DNA of 22,068 nucleotides, from positions 1-22,068 of the forward strand of contig JBKBUF010000046.1 of the NCBI GenBank assembly GCA_046290815.1. The letters run 5' to 3'. How positions within the stretch are numbered: the stretch's first letter is position 1; every line of letters begins with the position of its first letter. Below are positions 7,794-16,013 of this stretch, in pieces. The notes beneath the pieces were generated by a model. That model did not search any database and was not told the origin of the DNA. It saw only the letters and a list, made by a program, of their open reading frames with translations. A program made the position numbers and the translations under genes. The DNA comes from JBKBUF01 sp046290815. GTDB taxonomy: Bacteria; Bacteroidota; Bacteroidia; Cytophagales; Cytophagaceae.

Positions 7794-8123
7794 ATGACTA
7801 CTGAGGAAAGAGAAAAAATAAAGGCACTTATTACAGAACAGATAGAAAGAACCATTAAAGAAATTTCTTTTCTGGAAGACCTCACTAAACCTATTGCTCC
7901 GGAAAATTCTATTGGAAGAATTTCCAGAATGGATGCAATAAATAATAAAAGTGTAAATGAAGCAGCTCTTAGAGATAAGAGGGTAAAACTTCAAGGACTT
8001 GAATCTGCCATAAAAAAGATTGATAAGCAAGATTTTGGTAAATGTATAAGATGTGGACATGAAATTCCTATTGGAAGAATATTACTTATGCCTCATGCAA
8101 CCCAATGTGTAAAATGCTCTTGA
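7794..8123 (+). CDS. TraR/DksA-type C4 zinc-finger protein, 109 aa
   Basis: An N-terminal coiled-coil hairpin (IERTIKEISFLEDL ... DKRVKLQGLESAIKKID) contains PIAPENSIGRISRMDAINN, the conserved tip-like segment of short Bacteroidota DksA relatives. It is followed by a C4 finger with Cys84, Cys87, Cys105 and Cys108. DksA/TraR proteins reach into the RNA polymerase secondary channel and modulate initiation, often together with ppGpp. The tip reads RMDA, so DksA-like acidic function is possible but not proved. It lies 22 bases after the 87-aa gene. Length is typical of the short family, not of full DksA (~150 aa). Confidence 0.88.
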   Translation: MTTEEREKIKALITEQIERTIKEISFLEDLTKPIAPENSIGRISRMDAINNKSVNEAALRDKRVKLQGLESAIKKIDKQDFGKCIRCGHEIPIGRILLMPHATQCVKCS

Positions 8124-8151
8124 ATTTAATTTTTATTTAAATAATACAATT

Positions 8152-8352
8152 ATGAGAAAAACTACAATTCTTACTAATGTAAATGGCGAAATTCACGCCG
8201 AAACATTTGAAAACCTGATTCCGGCTTATGTAAAACAGAATGAAGCGGCAAACGGAAGTGATCTTTTAAGAGAAAATATTAAAATACTTTCTCAAAAATC
8301 GACTATTAAAAACAATGATACTGTTTATGAAGTCGAATGGGAAAAAATTTAA
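8152..8352 (+). CDS. Hypothetical protein, 66 aa
   Basis: A small soluble product beginning MRKTTILTNVNGEIHAETFE and ending in an acidic VYEVEWEKI, with probable beta strands at both ends and no cysteines. It lies 28 bases after the TraR/DksA gene and is the last gene before a hairpin and a 360-base gap, so it likely ends the run started at prfC. The family is not recognised. Confidence 0.65.
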   Translation: MRKTTILTNVNGEIHAETFENLIPAYVKQNEAANGSDLLRENIKILSQKSTIKNNDTVYEVEWEKI

Positions 8353-8364
8353 CCTCTCTAAACC

Positions 8365-8410
8365 CAAGAAAACTTCCTTTCTTTCAAATGGAGTTTTCTT
8401 GTTTAATTGC
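8365..8410 (+). terminator. Possible weak terminator ending the prfC-TraR gene run
   Basis: A perfect 10-bp stem CAAGAAAACT (8365-8374) with AGTTTTCTTG (8392-8401) has a 17-base loop and only a short T-rich tail. The stem is AT-rich, so efficiency is uncertain. The rest of the gap 8411-8715 is AT-rich and shows no gene or clear motif; the SulP promoter is presumably there. Confidence 0.5.
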
Positions 8411-8715
8411 CCATCTCCATTAATGAACTTTTTCCAATAAGATATTCTTTATAAATATAACTTTATTAAGAATAATTATTATCAATTCTTAAAAAATGAT
8501 TCTGGTCATAATTTATTCAAGATTTTCATTTTTTACATGACCAAAATATGGTAAATTGCATCTTCGTTATGAAAGTTAAATTATTGCCCCAATTTTCACT
8601 CACCCCACCCTAGGTTAAAATTCTTTTATTTTATCTTTAAAAATTTCACTATTCTAATAATAGAAAAGGGTGGAATACTATTGTCTTTTTTATAATCTTT
8701 TCAACAAAAACAATT

Positions 8716-10275
8716 ATGGTTTTATTATCACAATTAAAAAACAAAGAAATAAATTTAAAAAATGAAACATTATCAGGGCTTACCGTAGCTCTGGCTCTCG
8801 TTCCTGAAGCAGTTGCTTTTTCTCTTATTGCCAATGTAAGTCCTCTGGTTGGCTTGTATAGTGCATTTATTATTGGTTTAATTACTGCAATTTTTGGTGG
8901 ACGTCCGGGAATGATTTCTGGAGCTACAGGTGCCATTGCTGTTGTAATTATAAGTTTAGTTGCTACTCATGGGGTAGAATATCTGTTTGCTGCAGTTGTA
9001 TTGATGGGGCTTATTCAATTGGCAGTTGGAGTGCTTAAGCTTGGAAAATTTATAAGGCTGGTGCCTCATCCGGTTATTTTTGGTTTTGTAAACGGTTTGG
9101 CCATTGTAATTTTCCTATCTCAGTTAGACCAGTTTAAATCTATTGACTCCTCAGGTGTTGCCTCTTGGTTAACCGGGGGGAGTTTATATATTATGTTGGC
9201 TTTGGTAGTTGCAACAATGGCTATTATTTACTTTCTGCCTAAGCTTACCAAAGCGGTTCCAGCCTCACTTGTTGCTATTATTGTGATTTCAGGAATTGTT
9301 ATTATGGGAGGAGTATCAACAAAATCTGTAGGAGATATAGCCTCTATTTCAGGGGGATTGCCCGAATTTCATATACCTATGGTTCCTTTAAACCTTGAAA
9401 CATTATACATTATTTTCCCATATTCTTTAATTATAGCCCTCGTTGGTTTAATAGAAAGCCTATTGACTGTTACTGTTGTTGATGAAATGACAGAAACCCG
9501 TGGAAAAACCAATAAGGAATGTGTAGCTCAGGGTGCTGCTAATATTGTCACCGGTTTTTTCGGTGGTATGGGTGGCTGCGCCATGGTTGGCCAGAGTATT
9601 ATTAATGTGAGTAGTGGGGGTAGGAGTAGGATATCAGGAGTAGTAGCCGCAATAGCCTTACTGCTTTTTGTAGTGGTCGGCGCACCTCTTATAGAAAAAG
9701 TTCCGATGGCTGCTTTGGTTGGACTAATGTTTATGGTGGCGATAGGGACATTTGAATGGGCGAGTTTGAAAATATTCAATAAAGTACCTACTACCGATAT
9801 TGTGGTAATGCTTATTGTTATGGCCGTCACAGTTATATTCCATAACCTGGCAATTGCAGTAATAATTGGTGTGGTAGTTTCGGCTCTTGCATTTGCATGG
9901 GAAAATGCTGTGAGAATACGTGCCAGAAAACATGTTGATCTTTTTGGGAATAAGCATTATCAAATTTATGGTCCGCTTTTCTTTGGTTCTGTTACTGAAT
10001 TTCAGGAAAAATTTGACATTAAAGACGATCCTAATACTGTAATTATTGATTTTCAGGAATCCAGAGTGGTTGACCATTCTGCAATTGATGCACTTAATAA
10101 AATCACCGAAAGGTATGAGAAGGTAGGAAAGAAAGTGTACTTAATGGGTTTGAGTTCCAGCTGTAGGCTGCTTCTAAAGAATGCTAAAAAAATCGTTCAT
10201 TTAAATTATTACCAGGCACCGGTTGTTGATATAAATAAACCAACAACTGATGCACCTTTAACCGATGCTGTTTAG
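8716..10275 (+). CDS. SulP-family inorganic anion transporter with STAS domain, 519 aa
   Basis: An inner-membrane SLC26/SulP protein: about 12-14 hydrophobic segments span residues 15-395, beginning with the family segment SGLTVALALVPEAVAFSLIA and including GLYSAFIIGLITAIFGGRPGMISGATGA. A cytosolic STAS domain (about 415-505) has the core DFQESRVVDHSAIDAL. SulP proteins carry sulfate, bicarbonate or other anions. A beta-carbonic anhydrase gene lies 1.1 kb downstream and a second broken SulP gene lies between, so bicarbonate is a reasonable guess, but the sequence does not decide the substrate. Length and motifs look intact. The tail of about 15 residues after the STAS domain is Thr/Asp-rich. 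Transcription likely ends at the hairpin at 10371. Confidence 0.93.
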   Translation: MVLLSQLKNKEINLKNETLSGLTVALALVPEAVAFSLIANVSPLVGLYSAFIIGLITAIFGGRPGMISGATGAIAVVIISLVATHGVEYLFAAVVLMGLIQLAVGVLKLGKFIRLVPHPVIFGFVNGLAIVIFLSQLDQFKSIDSSGVASWLTGGSLYIMLALVVATMAIIYFLPKLTKAVPASLVAIIVISGIVIMGGVSTKSVGDIASISGGLPEFHIPMVPLNLETLYIIFPYSLIIALVGLIESLLTVTVVDEMTETRGKTNKECVAQGAANIVTGFFGGMGGCAMVGQSIINVSSGGRSRISGVVAAIALLLFVVVGAPLIEKVPMAALVGLMFMVAIGTFEWASLKIFNKVPTTDIVVMLIVMAVTVIFHNLAIAVIIGVVVSALAFAWENAVRIRARKHVDLFGNKHYQIYGPLFFGSVTEFQEKFDIKDDPNTVIIDFQESRVVDHSAIDALNKITERYEKVGKKVYLMGLSSSCRLLLKNAKKIVHLNYYQAPVVDINKPTTDAPLTDAV

Positions 10276-10370
10276 GATTTACATCTTGTTAAACACATTA
10301 CAAGGTTTAAGTATAAATAATTTTAAGAATGTTCATACTCATTGGTTTTTAAGCGAAACAACGATATATA

Positions 10371-10410
10371 AAAAGATGGGAGGACTGTAAGTGTCTTCTC
10401 ATCTTTTTTT
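10371..10410 (+). terminator. Strong intrinsic terminator after the SulP gene
   Basis: A 15-bp stem with two G-U pairs (10371-10385 with 10393-10407) and a TGTAAGT loop is followed by an unbroken T run. Confidence 0.88.
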
Positions 10411-10437
10411 GTGATCATTTTTAACTGTTTATGATTA

Positions 10438-10731
10438 GTGGAAGACTATTCTTTTGTAATCCAGGACAAACCAGGTATAAGTTACGGAATTATTTATGGT
10501 CATGATATTTTCCAGAATATGTTTAGTCTTAATAAGTACTTACCTTATGCTTTAAAAAATAGAAAAAAATATATCAAAGCAGTTTTTGTGCAGCCTCATG
10601 CGTTCTGGCAAAATATAGTTTTTCTTCTCCAATGCAGGATGAGATAGGGTGTTCTGGTTTTATTTAGAAGTGACAAAAATAGGACTTTAGAAATGGTAAG
10701 AGATAATTTCGACTCTGTGAAATCTACATAA
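10438..10731 (+). pseudogene. Unrecognised decayed frame with an internal stop
   Basis: A GTG-start frame of 69 codons stops at TAG 10645-10647 and then continues in the same frame with a protein-like stretch (GVLVLFRSDKNRTLEMVRD...) to a TAA near 10731. This may be a relic gene with one nonsense mutation, or chance. I do not recognise the family. Nothing else clear is seen in the gap 10411-10934, apart from the 12-mer TTAAGCGAAACA, which occurs at about 10349 and 10868. Confidence 0.25.
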
Positions 10732-10934
10732 AAAACAGACAGCTAAGAAAGAAAATTTTGGATTTCTAAAGCATATTAAAAGTACTCAGAAACTATGAAA
10801 TAGTGTCTTCTTTTCATAATTTTGCACTCTGGTTTGCAGGGGAGTTTTTACCGCAAAGGTACAACTGTTAAGCGAAACATATCTAGTGATTTCTGCTTTT
10901 CCCCTAATAAATTTTCCTCTCTAATAGGTGAACA

Positions 10935-11400
10935 TTGGTTTGTGTTATATCCATTCCCAAGATACTTAACATGATTCCTTTAGCCTCTTTATCAGCAGTT
11001 TTGTTTGTGGTAGGTTATAAACTAACATCTTTTCAGCTATATGTAAATATGTATAAGGCCGGGAAAAAGCAATTTCTGCCTTTTATTATAACTATTGTTG
11101 CTGTTATGTTTACCGATCTTATAACAGGTATTATGATTGGTGGTGCTGTTGCTGTGTTTAGTATTCTCAGGGACAACTATAAAAATTCCATCTTTCAATT
11201 TGACAAAGAAAATTATAAAGAGGGCGAAAAGATACACCTTATACTTTCAGAGGAGGTAACCTTTCTTAATAAAGCAAGTATAATGCTTACCCTTGATCAC
11301 CTACCTGCAAATTCACAAGTGATAATTGATGCTAAAAAATCTGTCTATATTGATTATGATGTAATTGAAATCATTGAAGAGTTTAAAACCAATGCCAGGT
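10935..11400 (+). pseudogene. Truncated SulP transporter gene (last membrane segments and partial STAS)
   Basis: The reading frame matches the C-terminal part of a SulP protein different from the intact one: the segment IPLASLSAVLFVVGYKLTS, then FLPFIITIVAVMFTDLITGIMIGGAVAVFSILRD, then a STAS-like part (LSEEVTFLNKASIMLTLDHLP ... IDAKKSVYIDYDVIEIIEEF). About the first half of a normal SulP is missing. Homology also stops near 11398, in the middle of the STAS domain, where the sequence becomes the antisense of the carbonic anhydrase 3' end; the frame then runs on as unrelated sequence to 11474. TTG 10935 is not a real start. This is a remnant of a former SulP/carbonic anhydrase locus. Confidence 0.85.
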
Positions 11401-12007
11401 ATTCATTTTGTTTATTGATTTTTACATCAAGTTGTTTCAAAATGCCATCTTTAATATCATACACCCATCCATGAATGACCGGATAAACTCCTTCAGCCCA
11501 GGCTTCCTGGATATAAGATACTTTAGAAAGATTAATAACCTGCTGTTTTACATTCAGTTCCACGAGCCGGTTGACTTTTTGCGTTTCATCTTTCAAAGAA
11601 TTTATTTCTTTCTCATTGTTGAGGTATACATCTTTTATCCCACTTATCCAGTTGTCAATGATACCAAACCTTTTATTGCTCAAAGCTGCCTGCACTCCCC
11701 CACAACCATAATGGCCACATACGATGATGTGTTTTACTTTTAAATATTTTACCGCATAGTTTAAGACACTTAAGAGATTTATATCTGTGTTTATTACCAT
11801 ATTGGCAATATTTCTATGCACAAAAATGTCCCCTGCATTGGTGCCGGTAATTTCGTTTGCGGGAACTCTGCTATCGGAGCATCCTATCCATAAATAATCA
11901 GGAGACTGCCCTTGGGCGAGGTTTTTAAAATAATCAGGATCCTTTTTCAATTTCTCTTCTACAAAATGCTTATTGCCTTCCAGTAGTTTTTCATATAAAT
12001 TGGGCAT
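11354..12007 (-). CDS. can: Beta-class carbonic anhydrase, 217 aa
   Basis: The enzyme interconverts CO2 and bicarbonate using zinc. Zinc ligands are visible as Cys43 (CSDSRVP, with the Asp45/Arg47 dyad), His99 and Cys102 (HYGCGG). The sequence follows the Can/YadF type over its whole length (LLEGNKHFVEEK at the start, VYPVIHGWVYDIKDG near the end). The last 10-13 residues (ALVLNSSMISITS) are read through DNA belonging to the truncated SulP gene, so the original C-terminus was probably lost in the rearrangement; the catalytic core is complete and the enzyme should work. The upstream helD remnant lies 29 bases away on the same strand. Confidence 0.93.
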   Translation of the reverse strand: MPNLYEKLLEGNKHFVEEKLKKDPDYFKNLAQGQSPDYLWIGCSDSRVPANEITGTNAGDIFVHRNIANMVINTDINLLSVLNYAVKYLKVKHIIVCGHYGCGGVQAALSNKRFGIIDNWISGIKDVYLNNEKEINSLKDETQKVNRLVELNVKQQVINLSKVSYIQEAWAEGVYPVIHGWVYDIKDGILKQLDVKINKQNEYLALVLNSSMISITS

Positions 12008-12036
12008 AGTAATAATGGTTTAAGTGAAAAATATAA

Positions 12037-14041
12037 TTATAATCTTTTAACAAAGTTAGATATTTCTTTTTGGCCTGTGATAACAAGCTTATGCATAGCC
12101 CTTGTACAGGCCACGTATAACATCTGTCTGTCAGGTTCTGTTTGGTAATTTTTATCGGTGCAGAAAGGTACTGCCACCATGTCAAACTCCAGTCCTTTTG
12201 CAAGATGGGCCGTTGTTATTACAATACCACTTCCGAAGGCAACACTTGCAGCATGCAGGAGATTTATAGTTGCATTTTCAGATAAAATTTTATGAAGATG
12301 GTTGGCCTGTTCCTGGGTCTTGCAAATAATTCCCATAGAGTTGTAACCATTTTTTTGAAACTCTTTGAGTAAGTCTTTCAGACAATCAAATTCTTCTTCT
12401 TCTGTGTTAAAGCACAAGATTTGAGGCTGTTCGCCGTGACGTTCTATAGCTTCTACTTCAACCTTTTGACTGATCTTTTTTGTGAATTCTGTGATTTCCC
12501 AGGTTGAGCGGTAGCTTTTGAGCATAGACATACAGGTAGCATCAGGTAGCACAGATTTGATAGTTTCAAGGTTTGAAGAACTAAAAGGATTTACCGACTG
12601 GTTGATATCCCCCAATATTGTTTTTTTACATGGGAATAATTGAGATAAAATATGATATTGCACAGCCGAATAATCCTGCATTTCATCTACCACAAGATGC
12701 TTCACTTTGTGGAAAGGAGCAATTCCCTCCATTTTCATCTTTAAGTAAATAAGGGGATAAACATCACTATATTCGTAAAAATTGCCTTTTCTTATTTTGA
12801 GAAGGTTTTCTTTTCCTGCCCAACTATAAAAGTTTTTATAAAGGACTTTTAAATTTACCGAAGGAAACATCTTGCGAACAGCAGTATGTAAATTTGTTCG
12901 TTCTTTTCCCTGCACTTCATATTTATAGTGGATGAATACATTATTTACTATCTCCCGGACTACTTCATTAAATCTTTTTAAAATGGGCAAACGACTGTAT
13001 TGCTTGAATTTTTCTTCAATAAACCACGCAGGCACCGGTTTTTTATTAATGATTACTTCTACAGGTTTGAATGCATTATTTTCCAAATAGAGCAGGTATT
13101 CATCCATTTTTCTCAAAAATGCACCTGAAGACTTAAACTGAATTCTTTCAATCAGTTCCTGGTCATCTTTGGATAAAAGCTCAGACACCTGGTCGAAAAA
13201 TGTCTGGAAATTTATCTGATATTCTAAAAGTTGTTGAGCAATTTCCTCCATGCTGGTTTCCTCTACAGTTTCTTCTCCCAACTCTGGTAATACATTGGAA
13301 ATGTAGCTTGCAAACACTTTGTTGGGAGAAATAATAAGAATATCCTCAGAAGAAATAGTCTCCTTAAACTTGTATAACAGAAAAGCAATCCATCAGATTT
13401 CTGGCATCTTCATTTCTTATAATGGCATTTTGTTCCCGCTGGATTGTGGCCACAATATTTTTCATCTTGCTTGATGAAGCCTGATTTAGTTCTTTCTGTA
13501 GCACCTCATCCTGTATGGTTACATCACTATCAAGCATGTACTCCATTTCTCCCCTACGTATCCTGAATTGCCTTTTCAAAGAAATGTTCCCCTCAACTTT
13601 TTTTTCAAGAGTTTCATAATACGCTTCTCCAAGTTCAAAATCATAGAACATACTGGAAATAGGGGCTCTCCAATCATATATAAGGTTTTCCTTATTCACT
13701 TCGTCCTGAAAATTATGAATGCCTACATAAATTGATTCAGGCTTACCGTTGTTCCTGTCCGTAAAATCGATTCTGCCGAAATAAGGGACATTTCTCAACC
13801 TAAAAAGTCTTTTCTTTTTATCTACAGAAGCGTCACCCATCATTGCTATCTGAGTAACGGCCTCTCTAACCGAATTTTTTTCCAGGTGGTCCATGTCTCT
13901 TTTATGTTCCTGGAGGTGCGTTTTTGCTCTATTGATATCATCTACCTGAGTTCTTATTCGATCTTCTATTGCCTCTATAGAGGAGTCTATCTTTTTGAGG
14001 ACTTTTTTTAGTTGTTCTTTTTCGTTCTTTTCTTCGCTCAT
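12037..14041 (-). pseudogene. HelD-type UvrD/Rep-like helicase, disrupted; Walker A deleted
   Basis: Two frames on the same strand make up one HelD-family protein (SF1-like ATPase that acts on RNA polymerase or DNA). The N-terminal part (14041-13364, 225 aa) has the long coiled coil and IYDWRAPISSMFYD, and reaches TIQREQNAIIRNEDARNLM. The C-terminal part (13317-12037) has Walker B VDEMQD, TTAHLAKGLEFD and VACTRAMHKL. Between 13363 and about 13390 the second frame extends back as FLLYKFKETISSED and ILIISPNKVF, so both halves meet near 13390. The family consensus there, roughly VQGxAGSGKTSxALHR (16 residues with the Walker A lysine), is absent and the frame is shifted, implying a deletion of about 47 bases. 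No active helicase can be made. An assembly error at this point is the alternative. Confidence 0.88.
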
Positions 14042-14284
14042 TTTTCAACTATATTAAGGTTAAAAATTATGGCCCTTGGGAAGGGCAAATGGGGAATAGC
14101 TAAAATAATAAAAATAATTCTCTCAGGAAAGATTAATTAATTTAGATAACAGGATATAAATTTTGGCTAATGCAAATTGACTGCTTCAAACTAAAGTCTT
14201 TTGACCTTTAAAAGCAGAAATACTTTTGTTTAAAACAGGTGTTTCCTAAAGCTTAAAACAATGGTTATGAAATAGCCTACTAAT

Positions 14285-14335
14285 TACAACTGCCACAGGC
14301 TGTTATGTATTCAATTTAGCAGATATATTTATTCT
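14285..14335 (+). repeat. Direct repeat copy B (51 bp)
   Basis: This is the second copy of the repeat at 2371-2421, with 44 of 51 bases shared. It keeps the hairpin AAC-T-GCC-ACA-GGC-T-GTT (14288-14304) and the downstream TTATGTATTCAAT and TAGCAGAT words. Confidence 0.75.
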
Positions 14336-14399
14336 GTAGCTTGGAAGAGGGAAGGTTAGAGAGGCTATTGGGTGTACAGATGCTTATAATTGACATTAA

Positions 14400-14429
14400 C
14401 AAAAAAAGAGCTACCTAAAAAGGCAGCTC
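14400..14429 (-). terminator. Minus-strand intrinsic terminator (unit I)
   Basis: The stem GAGCTGCCT / AGGTAGCTC on the minus strand has one mismatch-like position and is followed by a T7 tract. Confidence 0.75.
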
Positions 14430-14640
14430 AGTAATGCTAAACTTGAACCATAGTAAATAAATGGAAAAGTCTCGCCAGTCACCCGGATAAACACGATAGC
14501 GACACTTGAATGAACACTTGGACTGGGTGATACCCACCAGATACCAACTACCGAGCTTGAACTTGAAATGAATGTGAATGTGAATGTGAAACATAGTGAT
14601 AAAGATTAAGTGAACCCTTGGCAACCACACCAAGGGTAAT
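14400..14640 (-). repeat. Tandem unit I of a ~235-bp repeat ending in a terminator
   Basis: Read on the minus strand, the unit opens with CCTTGGTGTGGTTGCCAAGG (14616-14635), includes GGTTCACTTAAT, and ends with a 9-bp stem (AGGCAGCTC at 14421-14429 with GAGCTACCT at 14408-14416, shown on +) followed by seven Ts (A run 14401-14407). It aligns with the unit at 14641-14870 at both ends and at scattered internal sites. A short TGAATG hexamer run lies at about 14569-14590. Candidate small RNA, or non-coding repeat. Confidence 0.5.
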
Positions 14641-14667
14641 AAAAAAGCCCCCTAAAATGGGAGCTCT
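14641..14667 (-). terminator. Minus-strand intrinsic terminator (unit II)
   Basis: On the minus strand AGCTCCC pairs with GGGGGCT (one G-U) around ATTTTA and is followed by six Ts. Confidence 0.7.
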
Positions 14668-14870
14668 GAAAATGCAAACTCAAACTTGAATATGCGAAGG
14701 CGAAACTCCCAAACACCGCCTAAGCGACAGAAGCGAAGTAAAAACGTAGGACGAGGCCAAACACCTGCGACTAACCACCAACCAAAGAAATGAAGACGAA
14801 ATAATGACTTGTACATAACGAGATAAATTAAAGTGAACCCCTGATAACCGCACCAAGGAAAGCCGACTTC
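14641..14870 (-). repeat. Tandem unit II of the ~235-bp repeat
   Basis: Divergent copy of unit I in the same orientation. Shared words on the + strand are the opening AAAAAAGnnnCCTAAAAnGGnAGCTC, a following AAACTTGAA, and at the far end GTGAACCC then AACCnCACCAAGG. The copies differ a good deal inside, and keep the terminator and the GGTTCACTT segment best. Confidence 0.5.
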
Positions 14871-15054
14871 ACGGTTTTGGTAAGGCAGGTGCAAGGGCTG
14901 CCATAAAAAAATACTACCCGGAGCCTGTGCGGATGAATGGGAGGGGAGGGTGGAGATTTTTTTATGAGCAGGCGTAGCGAACCCTTGCAGCTCCCGAACC
15001 AACGAACCGTATTTTTGCTTTGGCTTGGTGTGGTTAATGCCAATACCAATTTCC

Positions 15055-15185
15055 TTGCGTGAGTGATAGCAGAGGAAAGCCCGCAGTTTGGGTTGCCTGA
15101 GGGAGGCACGAGGACTTGGAACGGATAGCACGACCCTAAATAACGCAGGTTTGAGCCATAGCATTTAGGGGCACGCCCAAAACCT
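15055..15185 (-). repeat. GGGCGTGCCCC...GGGTCGTGCTATCCG element
   Basis: On the minus strand the segment reads GGGCGTGCCCC, then an inverted repeat CCCTAAAT / ATTTAGGG (15163-15170 with 15134-15141), then GGTCGTGCTATCCGTTCCAA, and further on GGCTTTCCTCTGCTATC and CTCACGCAAGG. From memory, this order closely resembles a non-coding repeat seen widely in Bacteroidota genomes (GGGCGTT..., GGGTCGGGCTATCCGC..., TTTCC...CTATCCC). Function unknown; the likeness is remembered, not searched. Confidence 0.4.
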
Positions 15186-15318
15186 TCATCTTTCACAGAT
15201 ATAAATCCCATAAAAGAACCACCAAAGCCATAGATCTAAATTTGGAATAAGTTATAGCGGAATAAGGGGGGGAAATCACCATATCTTTACATTATGTTAA
15301 ATAGAAAGACGGAAGAAT

Positions 15319-15549
15319 ACGGCCGGTAGGCCGTTATGCTCTGGTTGAAAACCGCCATGAGCGTTGGCAAGGGCAAAACAGCGGGGGTGCGTGTCAGCCT
15401 TGCAGGGTTGAAGCATTTGTTTTGCCTAGAGCTTTTGAATACTTTTGGGGTAATGCCAAAAGTATTTGCCTGTGCGGCACCAGCACAACTCACGCCATAC
15501 TGCCGTAGGCTTCATAAACACTTTTGGTGAGTTCTTTAAGAGCGTTGGC
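15319..15549. repeat. Cluster of short palindromes
   Basis: The cluster contains ACGGCC-GGTA-GGCCGT (15319-15334), a perfect 11-bp stem AATACTTTTGG (15438-15448) with CCAAAAGTATT (15456-15466), TGTGC / GCACA (15471-15487), the GCC-GTA-GGC core also found in direct repeat A (15499-15511), and two copies of GAGCGTTGGC. This density of palindromes is typical of integron attC-like, MITE or REP-like DNA; no integrase is present. Confidence 0.5.
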
Positions 15550-15869
15550 TGGCATGTGTTTTGACGAGCGAAATCCAAAGGCACGAGAATTCAATAATTG
15601 AAACCATTCCGGATAATTCTACGGATATTAAATTTTAAACGAACTCTCGCTCGGCGAATCTCTTGCCTTGGGTTAGCCAAAAAGAGCGTGGGGAAAAAAC
15701 TGAATCTTTAATAGGTGCGCCAGGATTGTGCGGATGGTCGATGGCCCAGCAGCACGGCCTTGCGCGGCTATTTAATATAACGTCAAATTATATAACAGAC
15801 AAATTAAAGCGTCGCAGACACCGCTTAATTTCTATTTTGGAAACGGCTGCGCTATTTACACATAATATC

Positions 15870-16013
15870 ATTATATAACCGGGCAGGCCTTAGCCATAAA
15901 AATCTCCTTAACATAATTGCTGTCGTTATCGCACTGGCGTGGCCGATAACTGCAATTATGCTAAATACTCGTTCCTCGTATTGTGGAGATTTTTATTATG
16001 TTTGTTATATAAT
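15870..16013. repeat. Nested 144-bp imperfect palindrome
   Basis: Four pairs of arms are nested in order: ATTATATAAC (15870-15879) with GTTATATAAT (16004-16013); ATAAAAATCTCC (15896-15907) with GGAGATTTTTAT (15985-15996); CATAATTGC (15912-15920) with GCAATTATG (15952-15960); GTTATCG (15925-15931) with CGATAAC (15944-15950). All arms are perfect and the centre is a TGGC loop closed by CAC/GTG. The right side has an extra unpaired segment around 15965-15984, so the fold is asymmetric. Just upstream, AAATTAAAGCG (15801-15811) pairs with CGCTTAATTT (15822-15831). Confidence 0.75.

Noticed and set aside
9528..10077. Minus-strand frames inside the SulP gene
   Set aside because: Shadows of a well-supported transporter gene in other frames.
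14415..15211. Minus-strand open frames of 72, 170 and 127 codons
   Set aside because: They lie in repeat DNA, have odd composition (rich in His, Phe, Pro and Trp), overlap each other, and two of them end inside terminator stems. The shared ELPF ending is explained by the conserved terminator sequence.
15336..15878. Plus-strand frames of 64 and 71 codons in the palindrome cluster
   Set aside because: They pass through hairpins and repeat words, with no conserved features; coding is unlikely.
15319..16013. Definite integron attC array
   Set aside because: The palindromes are suggestive, but the GTTRRRY/RYYYAAC cores do not fit strictly, no integrase is in the window, and no cassette genes lie between the hairpins.
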